NCBI GenBank assembly: GCA_023259675.1
Contig: JALRGT010000010.1
Span: forward strand, 35,128 to 99,127
Direction: 5' to 3'
Source: Flavobacterium sp.
Lineage (GTDB): Bacteria > Bacteroidota > Bacteroidia > Flavobacteriales > Flavobacteriaceae
DNA length: 64,000 bases
Shown in pieces: positions 8,366-16,283 of this stretch; position 1 is the stretch's first letter, and every line of letters starts with the position of its first letter. Both the position numbers and the translations under genes were made by a program. A model generated the notes under the pieces. The model ran no database searches and was not told where the DNA came from. It saw only the letters and a list, made by a program, of their open reading frames with translations.

Positions 8366-9751
8366 ATGCTTATGCAACAACTTTCTTTTAAAAACAGAAT
8401 AGCTTTAAATTATATCATTACCACTGCATTATTGATTTTTGTGGTGTTTTGTACCATATATTCTATCGTTAAAATCAGTGTCTATAATCATGTAAATTCA
8501 GATATATCAAAAGAAGTTCTCAATCATGCAAATGAAATTACAATCAAAAACAATTCGTTTTCACTGATACACAAAGAAGAATGGAAAGAAAGGGAGCATA
8601 ATACGGTAGATGTAAATCCAGTTTTTATTCAGTTTTTGGATAAAAAAGGGAACATTCATGAAAAATCACCAAACTTAAAAAAACATGCTTTACATTTTCA
8701 TAAAGACAGAGAAGACAATACTTTATTTGACACCCAATTATTAGGGAACAAAATTCGCCAAATCCAAGTTCCAATTTATCAAAAAGATGCCATTATTGGA
8801 TACATCTTGATTGCAATGTCTCTAGAAGGCGCTGCAATAGTTTTGCAAAATTTATCAGAAATACTGGTGATTGCGTATCCATTAATTCTATTAATATTAT
8901 TTTTTATTGCCCGTTTTATCGCAGGAAGAAGTATAAAACCCATTAGCGCAATAATTGAAACTTCAAATATTATTACTAAAGATAATTTAAAATCAAGAAT
9001 TCATTTACCACAAAAAAAAGATGAATTATACGTTTTGTCAAAAACGATAAACAAACTTTTAGACCGAATAGAAACTGCTGTAGAAAGAGAAAAACAATTT
9101 ACTTCTGATGCTTCGCATGAACTGAGAACGCCACTGACGGTTATCAAAGGAACATTGGAAGTTTTGATTCGAAAACCAAGAAATCAAGAAGAATACCAAG
9201 AGAAAATCAACTATTGTATTACAGAGGTTGATCGACTCAATAATTTAGTAAATCAATTGCTCTTATTGGCACGATATGAAAATCAAATTCAATCGATTAA
9301 ATCGGAAAATATTGCGCTAGATGCTATCATTTCGGATGTTATTTCAAGATATTCAACGTTAATTCAGTCAAAAAATATTTTGGTGGAAACCAATTTTCAG
9401 CAATATATCCAAGTAAAAAATGATCCTTATTTACTTTCGATTATTTTAAACAATTTGGTTTCTAATGCCATTAAATATTCTAGGGATAAAGCTAGTTTGA
9501 AAATTTCTTTAATTAATGCCAATAATATAATTGAATGCCATATTTCGAATTCCGGTATCGGAATTTCCCAAGTAGATTTACAAAAAATATTCATTCCTTT
9601 TTATCGTTCAAAATCAACCGAACATATAAATATTAAAGGAACTGGTCTAGGATTGTCTATCGTGAGGCGACTATGTGAATTGCTTAATATTGAAATAGAG
9701 ATATCCAGTATTGAACAAGTTAGAACTTTAGTGGTTTTGCGATTTCTTTAA
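8366..9751 (+). CDS. Sensor histidine kinase
   Basis: A 461-residue membrane histidine kinase. It has a first membrane segment near residues 13-35, a short periplasmic domain and a second segment near 165-185. HAMP follows, then HisKA with the phospho-acceptor His in FTSDASHELRTPLTV, and HATPase_c with the N box NNLVSNAIKYS and G box GTGLGLSIVRRL. It starts immediately after the regulator stop; a second ATG two codons on is possible. It is the partner of the OmpR-type regulator. The periplasmic domain is His/Lys/Glu-rich (including KKHALHFHKDRED), which would suit metal sensing, but that is only a guess. Confidence 0.92.
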   Translation: MLMQQLSFKNRIALNYIITTALLIFVVFCTIYSIVKISVYNHVNSDISKEVLNHANEITIKNNSFSLIHKEEWKEREHNTVDVNPVFIQFLDKKGNIHEKSPNLKKHALHFHKDREDNTLFDTQLLGNKIRQIQVPIYQKDAIIGYILIAMSLEGAAIVLQNLSEILVIAYPLILLILFFIARFIAGRSIKPISAIIETSNIITKDNLKSRIHLPQKKDELYVLSKTINKLLDRIETAVEREKQFTSDASHELRTPLTVIKGTLEVLIRKPRNQEEYQEKINYCITEVDRLNNLVNQLLLLARYENQIQSIKSENIALDAIISDVISRYSTLIQSKNILVETNFQQYIQVKNDPYLLSIILNNLVSNAIKYSRDKASLKISLINANNIIECHISNSGIGISQVDLQKIFIPFYRSKSTEHINIKGTGLGLSIVRRLCELLNIEIEISSIEQVRTLVVLRFL

Positions 9752-9972
9752 GTGATGTTTCAGAATTTTTTTAAAATTAGCCTTATTTAGTCAAACATTA
9801 ATTACAAAAAATAATAAAATTTTCGTATTTTTAATGTACGAAGTATAGAATAGGGATAAGCATTCCAAAAAAGGATGTATAAAGGGAACGATTTTAAAAA
9901 AGTATGTTGAAATTATCATGGAAATCCAGATTTTTCAAAAAGCATTTTTGATATTGATAATTAACAGACAGT

Positions 9973-11091
9973 ATGGATTTAAGTAAGTTGAAAAGTCAAT
10001 TGCAAGTTGAAGTTGATACCTCATTTTTGTATGAAAGCATTGCGACCATTCAAACAGATGATAATTTAATAAGGGTTTTACAAAGTTTGGGTGAAATAGA
10101 AAGAGGTCATGCCCAACATATGTATGATAAAATACTTTCGATAGATGCTAATTACCAAATGCCATTTCCTTCTTCAAAAGCAAAATTGCAACTGAAATTA
10201 GGAAAACTATTCGGGTATAGTTCAATTATAAGCAGTCTTTCCAATATTGAAAAGCAATTTGCGGTTAATACCATAAAAAATAAGATTGAACTTGGTGAAA
10301 AACCTACAGGATTTGAACACAATCATCTCAATATTATTGAAGCCGTTAACAATAATGCAGCTTTGAATGTTTCAGGTGGTTTTTTATCCAAATTTGAAAG
10401 CCGTCATAAATCAGTAGGAGGAAATGCTTTAAGGGCTGCCGTTTTAGGTTCTAATGATGGTTTGGTTTCCAATATGAGTTTGGTCATGGGGGTTGCAGGT
10501 GCTGCGGTTTCAAATAATACGATACTATTAACCGGAATCGCGGGTTTATTGGCAGGAGCCATTTCAATGGCGATGGGAGAATGGCTTTCGGTGCAAAGTT
10601 CCAGAGAATTAAATCAAAGGCAAATTGATATCGAATTAGAAGAATTGGAAGCATCTCCAGAGGAAGAAAAAAAAGAATTGGTTTTATTGTATCAAGCCAA
10701 AGGAATGAATGTAGAAGAAGCTAAAAAATTGGCAAAGAAGGCTTTCGAAAATCCAGAAATGGCTTTAGATGCTATTATTAAAGAAGAATTAGGAATTGAC
10801 AAAGAGGAATTAGGAGGGTCGGCTTGGGAAGCGGCTATCGCATCATTTTTACTTTTCTCGGTTGGTGCCATAATTCCGTTGTATCCTTTTATTTTCCTTG
10901 ATGGCAAAAATGCCATTTTATTAAGTTTAGGAAGTAGTGTTGTTGGCTTATTTGGAATTGGAGCTGCCATCACTTTATTAACTGGAAAAAGTATTTTTTT
11001 TTCAGGTTTTAGACAAGTCTTGTTTGGCTTGGCTGCTGCAGCCGTTACCTATGGAATAGGTTCTTTAATAGGGGTTTCATTAGCCGGATAA
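9973..11091 (+). CDS. Ferritin-like domain fused to VIT1/CCC1 metal transporter (MbfA-like)
   Basis: A 372-residue fusion. Residues about 1-125 form a ferritin/rubrerythrin-like helical bundle with metal-ligand motifs (ESIATIQ, then EIERGHAQHM containing ExxH). From about 145 onward is a VIT1/CCC1-type transporter (ALRAAVLGSNDGLVSNMSLVMGVAG, GAISMAMGEWLSVQSSRE, then three C-terminal membrane segments). Related MbfA proteins export Fe2+ or Mn2+ across the inner membrane. The start at 9973 directly precedes the ferritin helix. A 33-base gap separates it from the following DUF2231-like gene, so the two are probably cotranscribed. Confidence 0.9.
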   Translation: MDLSKLKSQLQVEVDTSFLYESIATIQTDDNLIRVLQSLGEIERGHAQHMYDKILSIDANYQMPFPSSKAKLQLKLGKLFGYSSIISSLSNIEKQFAVNTIKNKIELGEKPTGFEHNHLNIIEAVNNNAALNVSGGFLSKFESRHKSVGGNALRAAVLGSNDGLVSNMSLVMGVAGAAVSNNTILLTGIAGLLAGAISMAMGEWLSVQSSRELNQRQIDIELEELEASPEEEKKELVLLYQAKGMNVEEAKKLAKKAFENPEMALDAIIKEELGIDKEELGGSAWEAAIASFLLFSVGAIIPLYPFIFLDGKNAILLSLGSSVVGLFGIGAAITLLTGKSIFFSGFRQVLFGLAAAAVTYGIGSLIGVSLAG

Positions 11092-11124
11092 CAATAAACT
11101 ATTAACTTTAAATACTACAAAATT

Positions 11125-11634
11125 ATGAACGATGCACACTTACATTTGTTGGTAAATCATTTTCCTATTGTTGGGACGATTTTAGGGCTTGGGGTTTTAA
11201 TGGCCGGAATGATTTCAAAAAAAGATGCAGTTAAGAATACTGCCAATTATTTATTTATTGTTGGAGCACTCTTTGCACTTGCCAGTATAGCAACAGGAGA
11301 TGGTGCCGCAGAACTTGTAGAAGACATGCCAAATGTGGGACACAAAATTATTCACGAACATGAAGAGATGGCCGAAAATTTTGCAGTGGTAATGTATATT
11401 TTAGGGTTGTGTTCTTTATTGGGAATTTATTTTAATCATAAAAATCATGTAAAAGCCAAGTTGGTCACTTCTATAACGCTTATTATTGCTGTTGTGGCTG
11501 TTGTATTTTCTACTTTAGTAGGTACTTCTGGAGGTGAAATTCGCCATACAGAGATAAGAACTGATAGTCTTTCGGCTCCAATAGATTCAATTAATCCAAT
11601 AAATAATAATAAGAGGATTAAATATCTGAATTAA
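11125..11634 (+). CDS. DUF2231-like four-helix membrane protein
   Basis: A 169-residue membrane protein with four hydrophobic segments. It has a His-containing first loop (DAHLHLLVNHFPIVG) and a conserved-looking periplasmic end (GTSGGEIRHTEIRTD). The pattern of His residues at helix ends (HLHLLVNH, HKIIHEHEE) resembles DUF2231 proteins, some of which are linked to heme or redox functions. It follows the MbfA-like exporter and is closed by the rho-independent terminator at 11657. Function unknown. Confidence 0.7.
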   Translation: MNDAHLHLLVNHFPIVGTILGLGVLMAGMISKKDAVKNTANYLFIVGALFALASIATGDGAAELVEDMPNVGHKIIHEHEEMAENFAVVMYILGLCSLLGIYFNHKNHVKAKLVTSITLIIAVVAVVFSTLVGTSGGEIRHTEIRTDSLSAPIDSINPINNNKRIKYLN

Positions 11635-11656
11635 ATAAACAGTAACTAGTGACACC

Positions 11657-11690
11657 ATCCCCGAACTGAAGTAGTCTCGGGGATTTTTTT
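11657..11690 (+). terminator. Rho-independent terminator after the DUF2231-like gene
   Basis: A perfect 8-bp stem (ATCCCCGA at 11657-11664 with TCGGGGAT at 11677-11684) is followed by seven T. It ends the plus-strand metal-exporter transcript just before the convergent ThrE-type gene. Confidence 0.85.
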
Positions 11691-11692
11691 GT

Positions 11693-13045
11693 TTAGTTTT
11701 CTTTTTGAAATATTTTTTTGACTAGGATATTCAAATCTTTCCCCTTCACGGTATCGGATTTGAAAACGATAATAGGAAATGCGATTCCAAACGCGAGAGC
11801 AAAAAGGATAAATAATGTCGTAATTCCATAAGAGAAGGTTTCAATAATATCTTCAACAGAAGGACGTTGACCTTTGGTATTGTTGATCCAGTCAATCATT
11901 CCCATCATAAACTTGTAACTAACTAAACCCGGAATCATATTGATGACGGCGGGAATCATGAAAACAATAGGAGGAGTGTGCGTTCTGTGTGCAAAATACA
12001 TCCCAGAAATCCCAACAAAGGAAGAGGCTGCAAAAATGGATAAAATTAGATTCACACCCAGTTCTTGGGATATTAAATATTTAATAAAATACCCCACTGC
12101 CCCAAGAAGAAAAACAGTCCATAAGGCTCTTTTTGAAGTATTAAATATCAATGCAAACCCCAAAGAGGTTATTCCGCCAAAAAGTAATTTTGAAGCAAAT
12201 AAAGCAAAACCCGTTGGCATGTATGACGCTTTAACTTGATCTTGAATGTTTGATAAATTAAAAAAACTTAATTCATTAATATAAGGAATGCCAAAAATTA
12301 AATTTGAAGTAAAAAAACCAAAAGCGAGCATTAAAATAGCTATGGAGCTAAAAATAAATCGAGCAGTTCCAGATTCGAAATAACCTTCTAAATAATCTAT
12401 AAATGAATTAATCATAACCACGCCCGGAATTAGGTATAATATGGAAACGATTAATGCTTGCTCAATATTTACATTTAAAAATACACCCGAAAAATGGATG
12501 AATAATGTAGAAAGAGTGGCGGCAACGAAAAATCCCCATAAATGATTGTAATGTTTTGATACCAATGTTCTTCTGGCATAAAGTCCCAGAAGTGTAGAGA
12601 AGTAAACAATTATGGCTTGAATCCAATCCCCATCAAACAACATGCAAAGAGCAACACTTGCAAAAGGGGCAAATAAATATAGTTGGAGTGGGGAATATAC
12701 TTTTCTAGATTTTATTTGTTCCAAAGTTGACTTTATTACAGTTATTGGCGTTTTATTTTCTAAAACTTTCCAAGACAGAATACTGATTTCAGAGATGGTT
12801 TCAAAATTTGTCCCTTTGTCTCTAACTGTTCGGGCAAGAGTACGGGTTTTAAATTTATTTTGTTTGTAAATAGAAATTACAATTCCGGTATAGGTCAAAA
12901 CCAATTCGCAATGATAACCGAGTCCAAGTGCAAATCGTTCTAAGTTTCGAACTATTCTTGCAGTGTGAGCACCACAAGTCATCATCATTTCACCAATTTC
13001 GGTAAGTAATTCGAGTACTTTTTGTGTTTCTCTCTCTTCAATCAT
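11693..13045 (-). CDS. Threonine/serine exporter family protein (ThrE-type, one-chain fusion)
   Basis: A 450-residue protein. The soluble N-terminal part (about residues 1-115) has the ThrE/DUF1212 signature, including MMTCGAHTARIVRNLERFA and the Ser/Arg-rich strand before the first helix. About ten membrane segments follow, with LYLIPGVVMINSFIDYLEG in the first half. The second half corresponds to the DUF3815/YjjB part. In many bacteria these are two proteins (YjjP and YjjB); here both lie in one chain. Likely role is amino acid (Thr/Ser) or dicarboxylate export; the substrate is not readable. It converges with the DUF2231-like gene. Confidence 0.85.
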   Translation of the reverse strand: MIEERETQKVLELLTEIGEMMMTCGAHTARIVRNLERFALGLGYHCELVLTYTGIVISIYKQNKFKTRTLARTVRDKGTNFETISEISILSWKVLENKTPITVIKSTLEQIKSRKVYSPLQLYLFAPFASVALCMLFDGDWIQAIIVYFSTLLGLYARRTLVSKHYNHLWGFFVAATLSTLFIHFSGVFLNVNIEQALIVSILYLIPGVVMINSFIDYLEGYFESGTARFIFSSIAILMLAFGFFTSNLIFGIPYINELSFFNLSNIQDQVKASYMPTGFALFASKLLFGGITSLGFALIFNTSKRALWTVFLLGAVGYFIKYLISQELGVNLILSIFAASSFVGISGMYFAHRTHTPPIVFMIPAVINMIPGLVSYKFMMGMIDWINNTKGQRPSVEDIIETFSYGITTLFILFALAFGIAFPIIVFKSDTVKGKDLNILVKKIFQKEN

Positions 13046-13349
13046 TTTATGTGAATTTTAAGGATACATTTATAAGATTTTACTATATGGTATACTAATT
13101 AAACGGAATGATATATTTAGTAAACAGATTAACTTTCCGTCTAAATTTATAACAAAGTACTTAAAGAATTTATTTTATTTATATGATATAAATCAGTTTC
13201 AACAATTATAATTCTGCCGAAAAAATGCCAAAAAACACGAAAACGTTTGCGTAATTAATTGATTTTCATGATAAATGTCATCTATTTTTTTAAATAACAA
13301 GCATAAATTTGAATATAAGTTAATTGTAAGAATTTTAAAATTAATCACT
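13046..13349 (+). promoter_or_regulatory. Divergent control region between the ThrE-type gene and pckA
   Basis: About 300 bases without a gene. It is very AT-rich apart from the GC-containing palindrome at 13238-13251. I see no unambiguous TAnnTTTG promoter. An ATG at 13275 is in frame with pckA but would give an atypical 25-residue extension. Confidence 0.5.
13238..13251 (+). promoter_or_regulatory. LacI-family-type operator upstream of pckA
   Basis: The 14-base sequence CGAAAACGTTTGCG is a near-perfect palindrome (one mismatched pair) centred on CG. It has the shape of LacI/GalR-family operators and of cre-like sites. It lies about 100 bases upstream of the pckA ATG, a sensible place for carbon-source control of gluconeogenesis. 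Confidence 0.45.
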
Positions 13350-14969
13350 ATGAAAAACATTAAAATTATTCAGGAATTACACGAATTAGGAATTACAGGT
13401 TATCATGAAGTGGTATACAATCCTTCTTATGAAGAATTATATCAAGCAGAAGTTTCTCATAAAAGAAAAGGATATGAAAAAGGTGCAATAACAGATACTG
13501 GTGCTGTTGCAGTTAAAACAGGTGTCTTTACGGGACGTTCACCAAAAGATAGATATATAGTTAAAGATGATATTACCAAAGACACTATATTTTGGGATGA
13601 CAAAGTGAATTTTCCAACCACAAAAGAAATTTGGGATGATTTAAAAGGACTTGTTTTGAAACAATTGTCAACTTCTCCAAAATTATATGTTGTTGATGCT
13701 TTTTGTGGAACCAATGTTGATACCCGACTAAAAGTTCGATTTATAATGGAAGTGGCTTGGCAAGCACATTTTGTAACCAATATGTTTATAAGACCTTCTA
13801 TTTATGAATTAGAAAACTTTGGTGAGCCTGATTTTATTGTAATGAACGGTTCTAAAACCACAAATCCAGACTGGAAAGAGCAAGGTTTAAATTCAGAAAA
13901 CTTTGTGTTATTTAATTTAACGGAGAAAGTTCAAATTATTGGCGGTACTTGGTATGGTGGTGAAATGAAGAAAGGAATGTTCTCTATGATGAACTATTAT
14001 TTACCATTAAGAGGAATGGCTTCTATGCACTGTTCTGCAAATGTAGGTGAAAAAGGAGATGTAGCGGTGTTTTTTGGTCTTTCTGGAACAGGTAAAACTA
14101 CTTTGTCAGCAGACCCAAAAAGATTTTTAATAGGGGATGATGAGCATGGATGGGATAATAATGGGGTATTTAATTATGAAGGCGGTTGTTATGCCAAAGT
14201 AATTGATTTATCAGAAGAAAATGAGCCAGACATTTGGAGAGCAATCAAGAGAGATGCTTTATTAGAAAATGTAATTGTGGATGAATATGGTGAAATCAAT
14301 TATTATGATCATTCTATTACTGAAAATTCAAGAGTTTCTTATCCAATTCATAATATAAATAAAATCGTTTTACCTTCAAAAGCAGGTCATGCGAGTAAAA
14401 TTATTTATCTATCTGCAGATGCTTTTGGTGTATTACCTCCAGTATCTATTTTGGATGACGAACAAGCTCAATATCACTTTTTATGTGGATATACCTCTAA
14501 ATTAGCTGGTACAGAAAGAGGAATTACAGAACCGGTACCTTCATTTTCTCCAGCGTTTGGGGAAGCATTCCTAACATTACATCCAACAATGTATTCTAAA
14601 ACATTGATTGGAAAAATGAAAGAACATGGAGCGAAAGCTTATTTGGTAAATACAGGTTGGAACGGAACCGGAAAAAGAATTTCTCTTAAAAATACCAGAG
14701 CAATTATAGATGCTATTATTAGTGGAGAAATTGACAATGTTGAAACAAAAACAATTCCGTTTTTAAATTTAACGATTCCGGTTACACTACCTAATGTGAC
14801 AGAAGGTATTCTGGATCCAAGGGATACGTATAAAAATGAAGCGGATTGGGAAGCTAAAGCGAAAGATTTGACGGCTCAATATATTAAAAACTTCGAGAAA
14901 TATACTGATACCGAAGAAGGAAAACGTTTAGTGGCTGCGGGTCCATCTCTTGAAATGGTTGCTTATTAA
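13350..14969 (+). CDS. pckA: Phosphoenolpyruvate carboxykinase (ATP)
   Basis: A 539-residue enzyme converting oxaloacetate and ATP to PEP, CO2 and ADP, the first committed step of gluconeogenesis. Visible motifs are [15 protein letters not shown], the PEPCK region with SMHCSANVG, the P-loop [14 protein letters not shown], kinase-2 [11 protein letters not shown] and the adenine/metal region [10 protein letters not shown]. The ATG at 13350 ([14 protein letters not shown]) gives the usual family length; an upstream in-frame ATG at 13275 adds an atypical extension and is not used. The gene is single, with its own terminator at 14991. Confidence 0.96.
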   Translation: MKNIKIIQELHELGITGYHEVVYNPSYEELYQAEVSHKRKGYEKGAITDTGAVAVKTGVFTGRSPKDRYIVKDDITKDTIFWDDKVNFPTTKEIWDDLKGLVLKQLSTSPKLYVVDAFCGTNVDTRLKVRFIMEVAWQAHFVTNMFIRPSIYELENFGEPDFIVMNGSKTTNPDWKEQGLNSENFVLFNLTEKVQIIGGTWYGGEMKKGMFSMMNYYLPLRGMASMHCSANVGEKGDVAVFFGLSGTGKTTLSADPKRFLIGDDEHGWDNNGVFNYEGGCYAKVIDLSEENEPDIWRAIKRDALLENVIVDEYGEINYYDHSITENSRVSYPIHNINKIVLPSKAGHASKIIYLSADAFGVLPPVSILDDEQAQYHFLCGYTSKLAGTERGITEPVPSFSPAFGEAFLTLHPTMYSKTLIGKMKEHGAKAYLVNTGWNGTGKRISLKNTRAIIDAIISGEIDNVETKTIPFLNLTIPVTLPNVTEGILDPRDTYKNEADWEAKAKDLTAQYIKNFEKYTDTEEGKRLVAAGPSLEMVAY

Positions 14970-14990
14970 TTTTTTCATATTTGATGTTGA

Positions 14991-15036
14991 AAAAACGGTT
15001 ATTAGTGCTTAAGGCTCTTAAATAACCGTTTTTTTA
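14991..15036 (+). terminator. Rho-independent terminator of pckA
   Basis: A perfect 13-bp stem (AAAAACGGTTATT at 14991-15003 with AATAACCGTTTTT at 15021-15033) closes with a T-run. The arms are A/T symmetric, so it could also act on the opposite strand. Confidence 0.88.
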
Positions 15037-15079
15037 ATTTATTATTTAACAATTATTTGACAAATAGTTGTGTTTAAAA

Positions 15080-15111
15080 TTGCTTAGTAATTAAAATATC
15101 CATTATATTTG
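15080..15111 (+). promoter_or_regulatory. Promoter of the histidine operon leader
   Basis: TTG at 15080-15082 and TATATTTG at 15104-15111, separated by 21 bases, match the Bacteroidota -33/-7 promoter (TTG, TAnnTTTG). Transcription would begin near 15118, about 30 bases before the leader peptide ATG. Confidence 0.7.
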
Positions 15112-15147
15112 CATTCGAAAACAAAGGAATATTAAATTTTATAAATA

Positions 15148-15207
15148 ATGTTATCAATTCAATTACATCATCATCATTCTCATTATTGCTCTCAAGCGAT
15201 GTGTTAA
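15148..15207 (+). CDS. his operon leader peptide
   Basis: A 19-codon reading frame encodes MLSIQLHHHHSHYCSQAMC, with His at residues 7, 8, 9, 10 and 12. It lies between a promoter and a strong intrinsic terminator, immediately before hisG. This is the architecture of a transcription attenuator: when charged His-tRNA is scarce, ribosomes stall on the His run and the terminator does not form. The assignment rests on the His-codon run, position and terminator; the overlapping minus-strand frame has no coding features. Confidence 0.88.
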   Translation: MLSIQLHHHHSHYCSQAMC

Positions 15208-15233
15208 TGGTATGGATGTAAGTCATCATATTT

Positions 15234-15266
15234 AAAAACCCGTTTGAGTACATCAAACGGGTTTTT
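15234..15266 (+). terminator. his attenuator terminator hairpin
   Basis: A perfect 14-bp stem (AAAAACCCGTTTGA at 15234-15247 with TCAAACGGGTTTTT at 15253-15266) has a 5-base loop and ends in a T-run. It sits 26 bases after the leader peptide stop and 61 bases before hisG, so it must be read through to express the operon. A GATGTA at 15216 could pair with TACATC (15249-15254) across loop and 3' arm as part of an antiterminator; that pairing is short and only a suggestion. Confidence 0.88.
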
Positions 15267-15327
15267 CATTGTGTATAAAAACCCTTTGTGACTCAGACAT
15301 AGCTATTCAAACATAAAAAAATATAAA

Positions 15328-16185
15328 ATGAGTACTTTAAAAATTGCAATTCAAAAATCAGGTCGTTTAAACGAAGACAGCATTCAAATTTTAAAAGATT
15401 GTGGAATTTCTATCAATAACGGAAATGATCAATTAAAAGCTTCAGCGTCTAATTTCCCTTTGGAAGTTTTATTCCTTAGAAACTCTGATATTCCACAATA
15501 TCTGATTGATGGTGTGGTAGATGCCGCTATTGTTGGAGATAATCTTTTGGTTGAAAAAGGAAAAAATATTGAGGTAGCCCAAAAATTAGGTTTCTCAAAA
15601 TGTAAAGTTTGTGTAGCAGTGCCTAAAACATTCGATTATAAATCATTGAAAGATTTAGACGGAATGCGCATCGCGACTTCTTACCCTAACACGGTTACTG
15701 AATATTTTGGTTCACACGGAATGACGGTGGATATTCACCAAATTGCGGGTTCTGTTGAGATTGCTCCAAATATTGGTCTGGCTGACGGAATTGTTGATAT
15801 TGTTTCCAGCGGAAGTACTTTATTTAAAAATAATTTGAAAGAAGTTGAAGTAATTTTGAAAAGTGAGGCTGTATTAGCCATTTCTCCAAAAATTACTCTC
15901 GAAGTCAAAAAAATAATTGATACACTTCAATTCAGAATAGAATCTGTTTTAAGAGCCCGTAAATCAAAATACATTTTGATGAATGTGCCAAATGATAAAA
16001 TTGAGGCAGTAAGTAAAATTCTTCCTGTATTAAAAAGTGCCACTGTAATGCCATTGGCTCAAGAAGGTTGGAGTAGTGTGCACACCGTAATTGATAAAGA
16101 TACTTTTTGGGAAGTAATTGATCAATTGAAAGCAGCAGGTGCCGAAGGAATTTTAGTTTGCCCAATTGAGAAAATGGTTTTGTAA
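15328..16185 (+). CDS. hisG: ATP phosphoribosyltransferase (long form)
   Basis: A 285-residue enzyme of the long HisG class, condensing ATP and PRPP in the first step of histidine synthesis. The catalytic part (MSTLKIAIQKSGRLNEDS through DIVSSGSTLFKNNL, PRPP-binding loop) is followed by a C-terminal regulatory domain (about residues 210-285) that binds histidine for feedback inhibition. It therefore combines with the leader attenuator for double control. It is the first structural gene of the operon and is separated from hisD by a GC-rich repeat. Confidence 0.96.
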   Translation: MSTLKIAIQKSGRLNEDSIQILKDCGISINNGNDQLKASASNFPLEVLFLRNSDIPQYLIDGVVDAAIVGDNLLVEKGKNIEVAQKLGFSKCKVCVAVPKTFDYKSLKDLDGMRIATSYPNTVTEYFGSHGMTVDIHQIAGSVEIAPNIGLADGIVDIVSSGSTLFKNNLKEVEVILKSEAVLAISPKITLEVKKIIDTLQFRIESVLRARKSKYILMNVPNDKIEAVSKILPVLKSATVMPLAQEGWSSVHTVIDKDTFWEVIDQLKAAGAEGILVCPIEKMVL

Positions 16186-16189
16186 TCCC

Positions 16190-16275
16190 ACCCAACCCTC
16201 CCAAAGGGAGGGCTATTGAAATAAATAATTTTAACGACTCGGCTCCCCTTTCCTTTGGAGAGGGGCTGGGGGAGA
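16190..16275. repeat. GC-rich double-hairpin element between hisG and hisD
   Basis: Two hairpins lie in the 98-base hisG-hisD gap. CCCTCCC (16196-16202) pairs with GGGAGGG (16206-16212). CCCCTTTCC (16245-16253) pairs with GGAGAGGGG (16257-16265, one G.U). The C-rich left end can also pair with the G-rich right end. The GC content stands out in this AT-rich window. It looks like a dispersed palindromic repeat of flavobacteria; a degenerate relative is at 54798. No T-run follows, so it is not a classical terminator. Confidence 0.7.
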
Positions 16276-16283
16276 GGAAAAAT

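Noticed and set aside
13275..13349. Upstream ATG in frame with pckA
   Set aside because: It would add 25 residues unlike PEPCK family N-termini; the ATG at 13350 gives the standard length.
15074..15256. Minus-strand frame of 60 codons over the his leader
   Set aside because: It runs antisense to the promoter, His leader and terminator, has no family features and depends on the A/T-rich complement of those signals.
16196..16212. First hairpin between hisG and hisD as terminator
   Set aside because: No T-run follows and downstream his genes must be expressed; treated as repeat.
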